A stretch of 64,000 nucleotides of DNA, from positions 1 to 64,000 of the forward strand of contig CAMDGD010000004.1 in NCBI GenBank assembly GCA_945897785.1. The letters run 5' to 3'. Below the pieces are notes generated by a model that saw nothing but the letters and a program-made list of their open reading frames with translations, was not told the origin of the DNA and made no database searches. This DNA is from Paludibacter jiangxiensis. GTDB taxonomy: Bacteria; Bacteroidota; Bacteroidia; Bacteroidales; Paludibacteraceae. Below are positions 24,975-34,423 of the stretch, piece after piece (within the stretch, counting starts at the first letter, position 1; each line of letters starts with the position of its first letter). The position numbers and the translations under genes are program-made.

Positions 24975-26641
24975 TAATAATGAAAACTGCTTCCACCCAA
25001 AAACTCTCTTAAAAGTGAGGTTGGGGGTACCTCATTGTCGTAAATGGGTAAAAAATATTTTAAAAACTTAAGCAAACGATGTGCCTCTGAGTACTCTTCG
25101 CTGTTGCGAGGAACCTCCGATAAAATTGGTTCTGCATAATGCTTTAAAACGGCAAACTCAAAAATCAAAGCCGAATTAAACATTACATCTGCATTCTCCT
25201 GAAAAGGGAAAATCCATTTATCTTCCCCTTTTCGCACACTTGCCCAACGCGCTATAGTTTGTTGAGCGCTATAGCCTCTATACTTGTAATCGCGAATAAT
25301 ACGGCGAAGCAACCTATTGTCGGTAGTTGGAATCCAGTTGTGGTCATCTAAGGAAATACTGGTTAAGGCAGATACATATATTTTAAACTTAGTTTGCTCG
25401 GAAATTCCAGGCATAAGATTGGGATTTAACGCATGTATTCCCTCCAGAATCAAAACAGTGCCTGGGTTTAATTTTAGGGTATGACCTTTAAACTGTCTTT
25501 TCCCTAATTCAAAATTAAAAGTAGGTATTTTTACTTCTTCGCCATTAAGCAATTGTTGCAACTGAAGATTAAAAAAATCAAGATCCAATGCGTTAAGAGA
25601 TTCAAAATCGAGCTCGCCGTTTTCATCAATAGGTGTTTTATCTCTGTTAACAAAATAATTATCGAGCGATAAAATTACCGGCTTTACTCCGCCTACCTGC
25701 AATTGCACAGCCAACCGTTTTCCAAAAGTTGTTTTTCCTGACGAAGAAGGGCCGGATATCATTACAAAACGAGTTTCGTGCATCGAATGAATTATTCGGT
25801 CAGCAATACCCGCAATTTTTTTTTCGTGCAATGCTTCGGCAATTTGTATCAACTCGTATGCTTTTTTATCTTTACAAGCCCTGTTAAACTCACCCACATT
25901 GCTTATACCCATAATGCTATTCCAACGAATAAACTCGTTAAAAATCTCGTACATCTTTGGTTGCGGAACAATATCTTCTAATACAGTTAGCTTTGTTCTA
26001 GACGGAATTCGAAGCAAAACCCCATCATAATAAGGTATCAAATCGAATAAATATAAATTTCCTGTGCTTGGCAAAAGTGCACCATTATAATAATCTACAT
26101 ATCCATCTAGCTCATAGTAGTCAACATACGATCGATTAAGTGTTTCTAATAAAAGCACCTTATCCATCTGTTTGCGCTTGCGAAATAGTTGAACAACTTC
26201 ATCGCCTTGTTTTTCGTGTTTTGCAATAGGCAAATTAAGGTTGATTATTTCTTGCATTTTTTGCTTAATGGAATAAATAAAGGCATCATTTAGTGGAATA
26301 TCTAAGTGATTTATTTTACAAAAATACCCTTTCGAGAGCGGATGTTCCAGGTGCATGCGAGCGTTGGGCTGTAGTATATGAATAGCTTTTGCCAACACCA
26401 AAGCCAAAGAGCGCACATACACACGCATACCGGATGATGTTTTAATGTCAATAAACTCAATATCTTTCGGCTTATAAACGGCAAAATTCAGGTCTTCCGA
26501 TTTGTTGTTTACCCGAGCAGCAACAATATGATTTGTAGAGTTTGGCTCCAAATCGTTAAGAATCTCAAGCATGGTTGTGCCAATTGGATACTCCTTGTAT
26601 AATTGTCTTTTTTTACAATAAATAGTTACCATTTTTTCCAC
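24974..26641 (-). CDS. Nucleoside (uridine) kinase with TGS/ThrRS-like N-terminus
   Basis: 555 residues. The first 60 residues are TGS-like (MVTIYCKKRQLYKEYPIGTTMLEIL), followed by a threonyl-tRNA synthetase second-additional-domain-like region that contains HLEHPLSKGYFCKI. From about residue 290 a phosphoribulokinase/uridine kinase domain has the Walker A motif GPSSSGKTTFGKRLA and LEGIHALNPNL. This fusion is common in Bacteroidota and Firmicutes and is annotated as nucleoside kinase; the role of the synthetase-like part is unknown. The start may be the GTG used here or the ATG three codons later. Confidence 0.87.
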   Translation of the reverse strand: MEKMVTIYCKKRQLYKEYPIGTTMLEILNDLEPNSTNHIVAARVNNKSEDLNFAVYKPKDIEFIDIKTSSGMRVYVRSLALVLAKAIHILQPNARMHLEHPLSKGYFCKINHLDIPLNDAFIYSIKQKMQEIINLNLPIAKHEKQGDEVVQLFRKRKQMDKVLLLETLNRSYVDYYELDGYVDYYNGALLPSTGNLYLFDLIPYYDGVLLRIPSRTKLTVLEDIVPQPKMYEIFNEFIRWNSIMGISNVGEFNRACKDKKAYELIQIAEALHEKKIAGIADRIIHSMHETRFVMISGPSSSGKTTFGKRLAVQLQVGGVKPVILSLDNYFVNRDKTPIDENGELDFESLNALDLDFFNLQLQQLLNGEEVKIPTFNFELGKRQFKGHTLKLNPGTVLILEGIHALNPNLMPGISEQTKFKIYVSALTSISLDDHNWIPTTDNRLLRRIIRDYKYRGYSAQQTIARWASVRKGEDKWIFPFQENADVMFNSALIFEFAVLKHYAEPILSEVPRNSEEYSEAHRLLKFLKYFLPIYDNEVPPTSLLREFLGGSSFHY

Positions 26642-26845
26642 AAGTAGAAATAGTTTTTAAAGGTTAAGTCTTTGATAAATAGTTTCAGAAATACCGATTA
26701 TATTCAATCGGGGTTTAAAAATACATCAAATTTTGCTATGTTTTGTGCCTTTCCCAAATAAAATAACTATAAATTTGTGTCGAGAATAGAAATAGTGTTT
26801 TTGGCTATATTTCTTGTTAAATTAATTTAGATAACACCCTACAAT

Positions 26846-27967
26846 ATGAATCTTTTTGATGTTTACCCACTTTTTGATATTAATATAACAAAAGGGAAAA
26901 CTTGTCGTACTTATGACGATCAAGGCACCGAATATCTTGACTTATACGGCGGACATGCCGTTATTTCAGTGGGGCATACCCATCCGTATTATGTACAAAA
27001 ACTAACGGAACAACTCAATGCCATTTCTTTTTATTCGAATTCTGTGGTAAATAAACTGCAAGTTGAGTTGGCCGAAAAATTAGGAAAACTCTCCGGATAC
27101 GAAGATTATGCGTTGTTTTTGACCAACTCAGGTGCAGAGTCGAATGAAAATGCACTTAAACTTGCCTCTTTCCATACGGGACGAAAAAAAGTACTTGCCT
27201 TTAAACGGTCTTTTCACGGACGAACATCGGCTGCTGTTCGCGTTACCGACAACCCAAAAATTGTTGCACCCATCAACGAAGATATAGAAGTGGTTTTTGT
27301 TGAATTAAACGATATTGAAACCGTTAAAAAAGAGTTAGAAAGCAAAAGTTTTTGTGCAGTTATTATCGAGGGAATCCAAGGCATTGGTGGTATTCGGGTT
27401 CCTGACACAGACTTCTTATCGGCATTGCAAAAAAGCTGCAAAGAAACAGCTACAATGCTTATTTTGGATGAAATACAATCGGGTTACGGACGTAGCGGAA
27501 AATTCTTTGCACATCAATTTGCCGATATTCGTCCTGATTTAATTACAACTGCCAAAGGTATGGGTAATGGATTTCCTATTGGAGGACTGCTTATTAGTCC
27601 GCTATTCAAAGCCTCATACGGCATGCTGGGAACTACTTTTGGCGGAAATCATTTGGCTTGTGCAGCAGGTATTGCTGTGCTAGACATAATGAAAGCCGAG
27701 AAATTAATAACTAATGCAACAAAAATTGGCAATTACCTACTTGAAAAATTAAAGGCTATTCCTCAAATAAAAGAAATACGGGGTATGGGATTGATGATAG
27801 GTATCGAGTTCGATTACCCGGTAAAAGAGATTCGCAACAAATTGCTGTTTGAGCATAAAATATTTACCGGTGTAAGTGGAATAACTGTTATTCGTTTACT
27901 TCCGCCCTTATGTCTAAGTAAGGCGGATGCAGATATCTTTTTAGAAAAACTAAAGTTGTGTTTGTAG
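26846..27967 (+). CDS. argD: Acetylornithine aminotransferase (class III)
   Basis: 373 residues. It has the class III PLP-enzyme pattern: TNSGAESNENALKLA (phosphate loop), LILDEIQSGYGRSGKFFAHQ (cofactor aspartate) and TTAKGMGNGFPIGG (Schiff-base lysine). The short N-terminus and length suit ArgD rather than GabT or HemL. It makes N-acetylornithine (or the succinyl form) in arginine synthesis. It is separated from the other arg genes and converges with the following epimerase gene. No ARG box was recognised upstream. Confidence 0.88.
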   Translation: MNLFDVYPLFDINITKGKTCRTYDDQGTEYLDLYGGHAVISVGHTHPYYVQKLTEQLNAISFYSNSVVNKLQVELAEKLGKLSGYEDYALFLTNSGAESNENALKLASFHTGRKKVLAFKRSFHGRTSAAVRVTDNPKIVAPINEDIEVVFVELNDIETVKKELESKSFCAVIIEGIQGIGGIRVPDTDFLSALQKSCKETATMLILDEIQSGYGRSGKFFAHQFADIRPDLITTAKGMGNGFPIGGLLISPLFKASYGMLGTTFGGNHLACAAGIAVLDIMKAEKLITNATKIGNYLLEKLKAIPQIKEIRGMGLMIGIEFDYPVKEIRNKLLFEHKIFTGVSGITVIRLLPPLCLSKADADIFLEKLKLCL

Positions 27968-27977
27968 CATGGTGTAA

Positions 27978-29000
27978 TCACCTTTTCCTTTTTAGAAGAG
28001 CACATAAATCTGCTACACAATTTTCTATAGCTGTGAATGTAAACCCTATGGCCTTTTCAATTTTTTGTGAAGAATAAAACGAACGACTAAGCACTACGCG
28101 AACTGTTGCTCTGTCTATAAAGGCCTTGGTATTAAACACAGCTGCGAAAAATTCCATTACCAAAGCAATAGGATACAATAAAAAGATGGTTCCGTTAATA
28201 AAAGGAGGCATTTTTTTTAGATACTTAGCAATTAAAAACAACAAGTCTTTATTGGAAAGATTTTCGCCAACCAACACAAACCGTTCGTTTACAATTTCAC
28301 TTTCCATTAAATTTATCATAGCGCGGCACACATCCTTTACACAAACAAACCCACTACCTCCTTTAGTATAAATAGGCAAGCCTTTCATTACCGATGAAAA
28401 TAGTTGCATACTGTTGTTAGTTTCGTCAGCCATTCCTAAAATAACACCGGGATTAACAATTATAGTTGGCAAGCCTTTTTTAATTGCCTGCCATACAACC
28501 TCTTCGGATAAATACTTGCTTTGGGCATACACCGATCGCTCCCTTTCTTTATCCCAAGGTGATTTTTCCGTAATAAGCTGCTGGCCGGTTTCTTTACCCA
28601 AGGCAGCAATCGAACTTACAAAACAAAATTTCTTTACGCTATGTTTTAGTGCCGCATAAACTATATTTTGAGTCCCCCTAATGTTTATATCAAGTACCCT
28701 GCGGGGTTTTTTCGAAAAAGAAACAATGGCTGCACAATGATATACCTGCTCAATACCAAGCATGGCTTTTTCTATAGAGTCGTAATCGAGCACATCGCCG
28801 GATACCCACTGTAATTGGTCTGAATAGTTTGCTAAAGAATCATTGTATGCACTAAAAATTCGCTCTGTTTGGGTTAAATTGCTTCGTTCTCGTTTAGTAG
28901 CACGAACGGTTAGTCCTTTTTGTAGCAGATGCCATAACAAATGAGCACCCAACATTCCGGTAGCTCCCGTAAGCAATATTTTTGGTGTAGATACGTTCAT
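27978..29000 (-). CDS. NAD-dependent epimerase/dehydratase (extended SDR)
   Basis: 340 residues from the ATG giving MNVSTPKILLTGATGMLGAHLLWHLL; the ORF-track extension of 28 residues covers the promoter. Rossmann motif TGATGMLG (consensus TGxxGxxG), VSGDVLDYDS, the CAAIVSFSKK strand, and active site S..YAQSKYLSEE (YxxxK) identify an extended SDR similar to dihydroflavonol reductase-like and sterol-dehydrogenase-like proteins. The substrate is unknown. It is transcribed divergently from the LOG gene through overlapping promoters. Confidence 0.83.
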   Translation of the reverse strand: MNVSTPKILLTGATGMLGAHLLWHLLQKGLTVRATKRERSNLTQTERIFSAYNDSLANYSDQLQWVSGDVLDYDSIEKAMLGIEQVYHCAAIVSFSKKPRRVLDINIRGTQNIVYAALKHSVKKFCFVSSIAALGKETGQQLITEKSPWDKERERSVYAQSKYLSEEVVWQAIKKGLPTIIVNPGVILGMADETNNSMQLFSSVMKGLPIYTKGGSGFVCVKDVCRAMINLMESEIVNERFVLVGENLSNKDLLFLIAKYLKKMPPFINGTIFLLYPIALVMEFFAAVFNTKAFIDRATVRVVLSRSFYSSQKIEKAIGFTFTAIENCVADLCALLKRKR

Positions 29001-29026
29001 CAAAAGCGAATTATAAAAATGAAGTT

Positions 29027-29056
29027 CAAAAATACGGAAAGAAATCAGTATTTTTG
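29027..29056. promoter_or_regulatory. Overlapping divergent promoters
   Basis: CAAAAATA at 29027-29034 is a minus-strand -7 element (TATTTTTG) for the epimerase, and TATTTTTG at 29049-29056 is the plus-strand -7 element for the LOG gene. They face away from each other 14 nt apart, so each lies in the other promoter's -33 region. Confidence 0.55.
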
Positions 29057-29090
29057 CATGATTTCTAAAAATTAAGGCTTTCATTTTTCC

Positions 29091-29687
29091 ATGAAAAACA
29101 CAAGCAATAGGTTAAATATTGCCGTTTATTGCGCTTCAAGCTCGAAGGTTGATTCTGCTTATATAGATGCGGCTCAAAGCCTAGGAGATATTTTTGCAGA
29201 AGAAAAGGTCCACGCTATTTTTGGTGCCGGACACAGTGGTTTGATGGGCGCTTTTGCCGATGCTGTAATTGCAAAAGAAGGTACAATAACTGGTGTTATT
29301 CCTGCATTTATGATTGAAAACAACTGGCATCACAGCCAATTGGAACAACTCATTATAACCGACACTATGCACGAAAGAAAAGCACGGATGGCCCAATTAG
29401 CCGATGCCGCAGTGGCCTTACCCGGAGGATGTGGCACCTTAGAAGAACTACTGGAAGTAATAACATGGAAGCAGTTGAATTTATTCTGTAAACCCATAAT
29501 TATTGTAAATATCAAAGACTACTTCGCTCCGCTTTTAGCCATGTTAGAAAAGGCTGTTTCAGAACAATTTATGCATCCGGAACACAGAAAGCTTTGGGAA
29601 GTTGTAAGCAGTCCGGATGCCGTACTATCTGCCATTAGAAATACACTAAATAAGAAAGAAACCGATAGTAACTTTGCCGTAGTATAA
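29091..29687 (+). CDS. LOG-family nucleotide phosphoribohydrolase
   Basis: 198 residues. The LOG signature PGGCGTLEELLEVITWKQL (consensus PGGxGTxxE) and the N-terminal VYCASSSKVDSAYIDAAQSLG and FGAGHSGLMGAFADAV identify a TIGR00730/lysine-decarboxylase-like protein. Characterised members release free base from cytokinin riboside or purine nucleoside 5'-monophosphates, so older lysine decarboxylase labels are wrong. It lies 3 nt upstream of the DUF4271 gene, suggesting cotranscription with hemD. Confidence 0.88.
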   Translation: MKNTSNRLNIAVYCASSSKVDSAYIDAAQSLGDIFAEEKVHAIFGAGHSGLMGAFADAVIAKEGTITGVIPAFMIENNWHHSQLEQLIITDTMHERKARMAQLADAAVALPGGCGTLEELLEVITWKQLNLFCKPIIIVNIKDYFAPLLAMLEKAVSEQFMHPEHRKLWEVVSSPDAVLSAIRNTLNKKETDSNFAVV

Positions 29688-29690
29688 AAT

Positions 29691-30497
29691 ATGCTTTTAC
29701 AAAACACCCTACCGTTTTGGGATGAGCGCATCGACATGATAGCCGACTCCTTAGCCGAATTACATCGTATGGATTCAATTAGAGAAGTTGCGGTTGATTC
29801 TATAGCGCTTTTGGCAAAAACCCCTACAGGATTTGTTGGCATACCCCTTCCGGATGCACTACATAGTAATCCTATTGTTGCTCTCTCGTTATTGGTGCTA
29901 TTTTTTCTATTCTCGTATGCGCTTACAAACGGAAAAAAAATGATACTGGAAACAACCAAAGACTTTTTCTATTTAAAGGAACGGTCAAGTATTTTTATTG
30001 AATCAACAGCCAAAGCCATTCCCTTACGAATAAGCTTCTTGCTCATTTCTATTGGCACAATTAGCCATTTTTTATTTTCTTTATATTTTCATGCAGATAC
30101 CACCACTCCTTTTGAAGAAAAAATGCAGTACTTAGGATTATTTTTGCTTATTACAGGGGGATTTTTTTTATTTAAGCTTATCAGCTTTCATTTTTTAAGC
30201 TTTGTATTTCTCGACAATAGCACCAGCCAAATTTTTACAAAAGGATACTTCACCATTCTTTTTGGCTTAGGGATAGCTCTTTTTCCGGTTATAGTAGGAC
30301 TAATATATACTCCTGATTCTTTCTTCTTTTTCTTTCTTTATGCAGGTGTCTTTTTATTTTTAGCAGCATTTTTACTCATCTTATATAAAATATTTCAAAT
30401 CTTTCTGCTTAATCTTTATTCATTGTTTTATATAATATTGTATCTTTGTGCGCTAGAAATTTTGCCTGTTTTACTCGTACTTAAAGTGTTAGGGTAA
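29691..30497 (+). CDS. DUF4271 membrane protein
   Basis: 268 residues with an N-terminal soluble segment ending in a PLPDALHSNP stretch and then about seven hydrophobic helices. The family is restricted to Bacteroidota as far as I know and regularly precedes hemD, as here (9-nt gap). Function is unknown. Its fixed place by hemD hints at a role linked to uroporphyrinogen or haem metabolism, but that is only context. Confidence 0.75.
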   Translation: MLLQNTLPFWDERIDMIADSLAELHRMDSIREVAVDSIALLAKTPTGFVGIPLPDALHSNPIVALSLLVLFFLFSYALTNGKKMILETTKDFFYLKERSSIFIESTAKAIPLRISFLLISIGTISHFLFSLYFHADTTTPFEEKMQYLGLFLLITGGFFLFKLISFHFLSFVFLDNSTSQIFTKGYFTILFGLGIALFPVIVGLIYTPDSFFFFFLYAGVFLFLAAFLLILYKIFQIFLLNLYSLFYIILYLCALEILPVLLVLKVLG

Positions 30498-30506
30498 AAT
30501 GGTTTT

Positions 30507-31295
30507 ATGTTTTATAACCAAATAGCCAAAGCCTTGAAGATCAAAAAAATCCTAATTTCCCAGCCTAAACCTAGTGCTGAAAAATCACCGTACTTTGACA
30601 TCATTGAAAAATACGGTGTTAAGATTGATTTCAGACCTTTTATTAAGGTAGAACCTGTTTCTGCTAAAGACTTTAGACAACAAAAAATTACTATTCTAGA
30701 TCATTCTGCCATTATATTCACTGCCCGTACGGGTATTGATAATTTTTTCAGACTTTGTCAGGAAATGCGCATAACTGTGCCCGAAGATTTGAAATATTTT
30801 TGCATATCAGAATCTGTTTCGCTTTACTTGCAAAAGTATATTCAGTACCGAAAAAGAAAGGTGTTTTTTGGCGCTACCGGAAAATTAACCGAATTAATGA
30901 CCGTGATGCAAAAACACAAAGAAGAAAAATTTTTGCTTGCTTGTACCGATGTGCATAACGAAGAAATTATTGAGATATTAAACGATAATAGCTTTGATTA
31001 TAACAAAGGAGTAATGTACAGAACAGTAAGTAATGATTTTTCTCAGGAAGAAGAATTTAATTACGATATGCTTATTTTTTTCAGTCCTTCTGGTGTTGCA
31101 TCCTTAATGAAAAATTTTCCGGATTTTAAACAAGACAATATTAAAATAGGCTGTTTTGGAAAAACAACCGTACAAGCGCTTGAAGATTATGGCTTGCGAT
31201 TAGATTTAGAAGTACCTCAAGCACAATTTTCTTCGATGACAACAGCCTTAGATTTTTACATCAAAGAGAACCATAAAAACTGCAAAAAAAATTAG
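30507..31295 (+). CDS. hemD: Uroporphyrinogen-III synthase
   Basis: 262 residues. The Bacteroidota-type HemD sequence starts KIKKILISQPKPSAEKSPYFDIIEKYGVKIDFRPFIKV, where two Rossmann-like lobes alternate; IIFTARTGIDNFF is the first substrate-cleft strand and MLIFFSPSGVASLM the matching element in the second lobe. It cyclises hydroxymethylbilane in tetrapyrrole synthesis. No other hem gene is in the window. It probably shares a transcript with the LOG and DUF4271 genes and ends at a strong terminator. Confidence 0.85.
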   Translation: MFYNQIAKALKIKKILISQPKPSAEKSPYFDIIEKYGVKIDFRPFIKVEPVSAKDFRQQKITILDHSAIIFTARTGIDNFFRLCQEMRITVPEDLKYFCISESVSLYLQKYIQYRKRKVFFGATGKLTELMTVMQKHKEEKFLLACTDVHNEEIIEILNDNSFDYNKGVMYRTVSNDFSQEEEFNYDMLIFFSPSGVASLMKNFPDFKQDNIKIGCFGKTTVQALEDYGLRLDLEVPQAQFSSMTTALDFYIKENHKNCKKN

Positions 31296-31315
31296 CGTTT
31301 ACAGTAGATTAATAC

Positions 31316-31360
31316 AAAACATCCCGGAGGCATCAGACAATATCTCTTGGGATGTTTTTT
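31316..31360 (+). terminator. Intrinsic terminator after hemD
   Basis: A 10-bp stem AAAACATCCC/GGGATGTTTT with a 23-nt loop that can form a small inner GAG/CTC helix ends in a T run. It separates hemD from rnpA and overlaps the ORF-track start of rnpA, which argues for the later rnpA start. Confidence 0.75.
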
Positions 31361-31376
31361 GTTTTTACACCGCATT

Positions 31377-31769
31377 ATGCAAACAACAAAAATACATACT
31401 TTAGCTAGAATCGAGCGACTTAGAGGCAAAGTGCGTGTAGAAAATTTGTTTACCCAAGGAAAAGCATTTATCGTGTATCCTTTTCGGATTATCCTTATGG
31501 AGGCTGATGACAACAAAGGAGTGCCGGTGCAAGTGCTTGTAAGTGTGCCAAAAAAAAGAATAAAACGAGCCGTAGTTCGCAACAAGCTAAAACGACGGAT
31601 GAAAGAAGCCTATCGCTTGCATAAAGCGGAATTGTCTGATTATTTGTCAAGTCAAAAAAATACTTGGTTAATAGGGGTTACCTATGTTGCGAACGATGTT
31701 TTACCTTACGCAATGATTGAGCAAAAAATGATTGAAGCCTTACAGAAAATCAAAGCAGCAATACAGTAA
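31377..31769 (+). CDS. rnpA: Ribonuclease P protein component
   Basis: 130 residues from the ATG at 31377 ([25 protein letters not shown]); the ORF-track start lies within the upstream terminator. The RNR motif is [21 protein letters not shown], the conserved basic helix that binds the RNA subunit. The protein assists RnpB in 5' maturation of tRNAs. The stop overlaps the yidD start by 1 nt. In this phylum rnpA is often away from rpmH; here rpmH is 1 kb downstream, after yidD and tatD. Confidence 0.9.
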   Translation: MQTTKIHTLARIERLRGKVRVENLFTQGKAFIVYPFRIILMEADDNKGVPVQVLVSVPKKRIKRAVVRNKLKRRMKEAYRLHKAELSDYLSSQKNTWLIGVTYVANDVLPYAMIEQKMIEALQKIKAAIQ

Positions 31770-31996
31770 TGTGGATAAAAAATATCATAACTTCGGTACT
31801 TCTTTTGCCTATTTACGGGTATAAATATTTAATTTCGCCACATATTCCTCGTTCGTGTCGATACACTCCTAGCTGTTCGCAATATACCATTGAGGCACTC
31901 AAAAAATACGGTCCGTTTAAAGGACTGGCACTTGCCATAAAACGTATCTCACGCTGTCACCCTTGGGGAGGTCATGGCTACGATCCACTGCCATGA
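31769..31996 (+). CDS. yidD: Membrane protein insertion efficiency factor YidD
   Basis: 75 residues. The family pattern is [64 protein letters not shown], complete with the three conserved cysteines and a C-terminal GGxGYDPxP. An amphipathic N-terminal helix attaches it to the membrane, where it helps YidC insert proteins. It overlaps rnpA by 1 nt and tatD by 4 nt (ATGA). Confidence 0.94.
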   Translation: MWIKNIITSVLLLPIYGYKYLISPHIPRSCRYTPSCSQYTIEALKKYGPFKGLALAIKRISRCHPWGGHGYDPLP

Positions 31997-32646
31997 ATAA
32001 GTACATTAACATTCATAGCCACACATACTGTGATGGAGCCATTATTGTACTGAATTGCTACCCAAACGAAATTCAAAACGCCCTTAGTGAGAACAACGCA
32101 CGATATTATACCGTTGGGTTACATCCTTGGTATATCAGCGATGAATACGAGATAGCCTTAGCTGAAATACGGTTAACGGCAAGTAACCCAAGCATTTTGG
32201 CTATAGGCGAAACTGGCTTAGATAAATTATGCAGTACGCCCATGCTTTTGCAAGAAAAGGTTTTTAAAGAACATATTGCCATTGCAGAAGAATACCAAAA
32301 ACCACTTATTATTCATTGCGTTAAAGCGTATAACGAACTAATACGAATCAAAAACGAACTTAATCCAACAACACCTTGGGTTATTCACGGATTTAGAGGA
32401 AATATACAGATAACGAAAGCCCTGCTAAAAGCAGGTTTTTATTTTTCGTACGGACAAAATCTCAGTTATTTATCTGAGAGTTTACTCCTTATTCCTAGTG
32501 ATAAATTGTTCTTGGAAACTGACGATAAGGCTATCTTGATTGAGGATGTTTATGCGGAAACTGCACGTTTACTTTCAATTGAATTAAAACAATTACAAAA
32601 CCTAGTGTTACAAAACTTCGAACATGTCTTTCTGAAAAAAGCTTAA
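31993..32646 (+). CDS. TatD-family hydrolase
   Basis: 217 residues from the ATG at 31993 that overlaps the yidD stop. The metal-binding set of the TatD amidohydrolase superfamily is visible: NIHSHTY (HxH), [10 protein letters not shown] (bridging E), [19 protein letters not shown] and LETDDK. It is shorter than typical TatD (about 260) because several loops are reduced, as in other Bacteroidota. Family members are Mg-dependent 3'-5' DNases or RNases. Confidence 0.87.
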   Translation: MNKYINIHSHTYCDGAIIVLNCYPNEIQNALSENNARYYTVGLHPWYISDEYEIALAEIRLTASNPSILAIGETGLDKLCSTPMLLQEKVFKEHIAIAEEYQKPLIIHCVKAYNELIRIKNELNPTTPWVIHGFRGNIQITKALLKAGFYFSYGQNLSYLSESLLLIPSDKLFLETDDKAILIEDVYAETARLLSIELKQLQNLVLQNFEHVFLKKA

Positions 32647-32686
32647 CGAAAAGAAAAATAATAAATATATTTTTAAACAATAACTA

Positions 32687-32717
32687 TTTGGATAGTAAAA
32701 AATCTTACCTATCTTTG
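32687..32717 (+). promoter_or_regulatory. Promoter of rpmH
   Basis: TTTG, 19 nt, TATCTTTG is a perfect match to the phylum consensus, leaving a leader of about 40 nt. Confidence 0.82.
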
Positions 32718-32763
32718 CAAGCCCAAAATAACTGAAAAACAAACACTAAATAATAAAACGGCA

Positions 32764-32919
32764 ATGAAAAGAACATTTCAACCTTCCAACAGGAAAAGAA
32801 AAAATAAACACGGTTTTCGCGAAAGAATGTCAAGCGCAAACGGCCGTAGGGTATTGGCTAGCCGCAGAGCAAAGGGTAGAGCGAAACTTACTGTTTCAGA
32901 CGAAATTAAAGGGAAATAA
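32764..32919 (+). CDS. rpmH: Ribosomal protein bL34
   Basis: 51 residues, too short for the ORF track. The start [20 protein letters not shown], followed by [19 protein letters not shown], is the invariant bL34 sequence. The C-terminus is extended by a few residues ([11 protein letters not shown]), common in Bacteroidota. It has its own perfect promoter, and the terminator hairpin begins within the last codons. Confidence 0.97.
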   Translation: MKRTFQPSNRKRKNKHGFRERMSSANGRRVLASRRAKGRAKLTVSDEIKGK

Positions 32920-32938
32920 TAATTATTTCCCTTTTTTA
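32911..32938 (+). terminator. Intrinsic terminator of rpmH
   Basis: A 9-bp stem GGGAAATAA/TTATTTCCC with loop TAA, followed by TTTTTTATTT. The upstream arm contains the rpmH stop codon. Confidence 0.8.
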
Positions 32939-32940
32939 TT

Positions 32941-33357
32941 TTACAAAGACACTCTTAACTCTCTTTTCTCTGCTGTTTCTATTATTTCAACGCGAACGCA
33001 ATCTGGCGGTAATAAGTTCTCAATTTTCTCTGGCCATTCAATAAAGCAATACGCTCCACTATAGAAATAATCTTCGTAACCAAAATCGAAAGCTTCTTCC
33101 TGACTGTTTATGCGGTAAAAATCAAAATGAAACAATTGTTCTTGTTGGCCACTAAAGTATTCGTTTACAATGGAAAAAGTAGGACTACTAATTGCATCCT
33201 TAACAGAAAAAATTTTACACAGAGCTTTAATAAAGGTTGTTTTACCTATACCCATGGGACCGTAAAAAGCAAATACCCTATGTGTTCCCATCAAATGATA
33301 AAAGGCGCGAGCAGCCTTATCTAAGTCGGCTAAGGTAGTAATAGTTAATATTGTCAT
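32941..33357 (-). CDS. tsaE: tRNA threonylcarbamoyladenosine ATPase TsaE
   Basis: 138 residues. Walker A is [18 protein letters not shown]; the switch-like region [12 protein letters not shown] and the FHFDFYRI and [13 protein letters not shown] motifs are diagnostic. TsaE works with TsaB and TsaD in making t6A37. The partners are outside the window. A TACCTTTG -7 element (33376-33383, minus) lies just upstream, divergent from efp. Confidence 0.93.
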   Translation of the reverse strand: MTILTITTLADLDKAARAFYHLMGTHRVFAFYGPMGIGKTTFIKALCKIFSVKDAISSPTFSIVNEYFSGQQEQLFHFDFYRINSQEEAFDFGYEDYFYSGAYCFIEWPEKIENLLPPDCVRVEIIETAEKRELRVSL

Positions 33358-33421
33358 TCCTGTTTATTTATGCTACAAAGGTATAAAAAAGAAAAAATTT
33401 TCGATTATCACCTATTTACAT

Positions 33422-33429
33422 TATTTTTG
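33422..33429 (+). promoter_or_regulatory. -7 element of the efp promoter
   Basis: TATTTTTG matches the consensus, 34 nt before the efp ATG. No clear -33 element. Confidence 0.5.
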
Positions 33430-33463
33430 CAAACCTAAAAACAAAACACAAACAAAAATTTTT

Positions 33464-34027
33464 ATGGCTACAACAGCAGATATCAAAAACGGAATGTGTC
33501 TGGATATTGACGGACAGTTTTATTTTATTGTAGAGTTTCTTCATGTTAAACCGGGCAAAGGACCGGCATTTGTTCGAACCAAACTTAAAAATGTAATTAG
33601 CGGGAGAGTTATTGATAAAACATTTAACTCGGGTATTCGAATTGACGAAGTTCGTATTGAAAGACGCCCTCATCAATTCTTGTATCTAGACGATATGGGG
33701 TATAATTTTATGAATAACGAGTCGTACGAACAAATTTCAATAAAAAAGGAAATGATAAATGGCGTTGATTTCTTGAAAGAAGGCGATATGGTGGAAATTG
33801 TATTTCATGCTGAATCGGAGACACCTTTATATGCAGACCTTCCGCCACATGTTGTTTTACAAATCACTTATACTGAGCCAGGTATTAAAGGAGACACCTC
33901 AACAAATTCTTTAAAACCCGCAACGGTAGAAACAGGAGCAACTGTACGAGTGCCTTTATTTATTAACGATGGCGAAAAAATTAAAGTTGATACCCGCGAT
34001 GGGTCATATGTAGAAAGAGTAAAATAA
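33464..34027 (+). CDS. efp: Elongation factor P
   Basis: 187 residues, three beta-barrel domains. The domain I tip loop is [12 protein letters not shown], with the lysine (K32) that reaches the peptidyl-transferase centre; no EpmA/EpmB-type modification genes are nearby. The C-terminal domain ends [16 protein letters not shown], the conserved tail. EF-P relieves ribosome stalling at polyproline. It ends directly against the convergent queF gene with no spacer. Confidence 0.95.
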   Translation: MATTADIKNGMCLDIDGQFYFIVEFLHVKPGKGPAFVRTKLKNVISGRVIDKTFNSGIRIDEVRIERRPHQFLYLDDMGYNFMNNESYEQISIKKEMINGVDFLKEGDMVEIVFHAESETPLYADLPPHVVLQITYTEPGIKGDTSTNSLKPATVETGATVRVPLFINDGEKIKVDTRDGSYVERVK

Positions 34028-34399
34028 TTACTTTCTTTTTTCTGCAATAGCAGTTAATTGTAACCCTCCACGAATATTTTGTGCGAGGGTTATTTTTATC
34101 CAAAAAGGCTGTATTGCCTTAAAAATATCTTCGGCAATTTCCCCTGCTAAGGCTTCGGCAAACTTAGCCTCATCACGAAATGACCACAAATATAACTTCA
34201 GACTTTTGCTTTCTAAACACAAGGCATCCGGTTTATATTCTATGCTTACTTGATTAAAATCGGGCTGGTGTGTAACCGGACAAAAACTGCTTAACTCGTT
34301 ACTATCAAATTTTACCAATTCGATGTTGGCTGGCGTAGGGAAACTTTCCAGCGCTTTACTCGGCGCATTACTTTTGTGCCCTAAATGTTTAAATTCCAT
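34028..34399 (-). CDS. queF: NADPH-dependent preQ0 reductase
   Basis: 123 residues from the ATG at 34399 (the track starts two codons earlier at a TTG). The catalytic cysteine C40 and aspartate D47 are in SFCPVTHQPDF, and the substrate-binding ESKSLKLYLWSFRDE segment is present. It is the short YkvM type that reduces preQ0 nitrile to the preQ1 amine. It is the last gene of the minus-strand queC-queE-queD-queF series. Confidence 0.92.
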   Translation of the reverse strand: MEFKHLGHKSNAPSKALESFPTPANIELVKFDSNELSSFCPVTHQPDFNQVSIEYKPDALCLESKSLKLYLWSFRDEAKFAEALAGEIAEDIFKAIQPFWIKITLAQNIRGGLQLTAIAEKRK

Positions 34400-34423
34400 A
34401 AGCAATCGTATTTTTCAGCAGTG

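Noticed and set aside
27971-27996. Possible terminator between argD and the epimerase
   Set aside because: GGTG-TAAT-CACC has only four pairs; too weak to report although it is followed by T-rich sequence.
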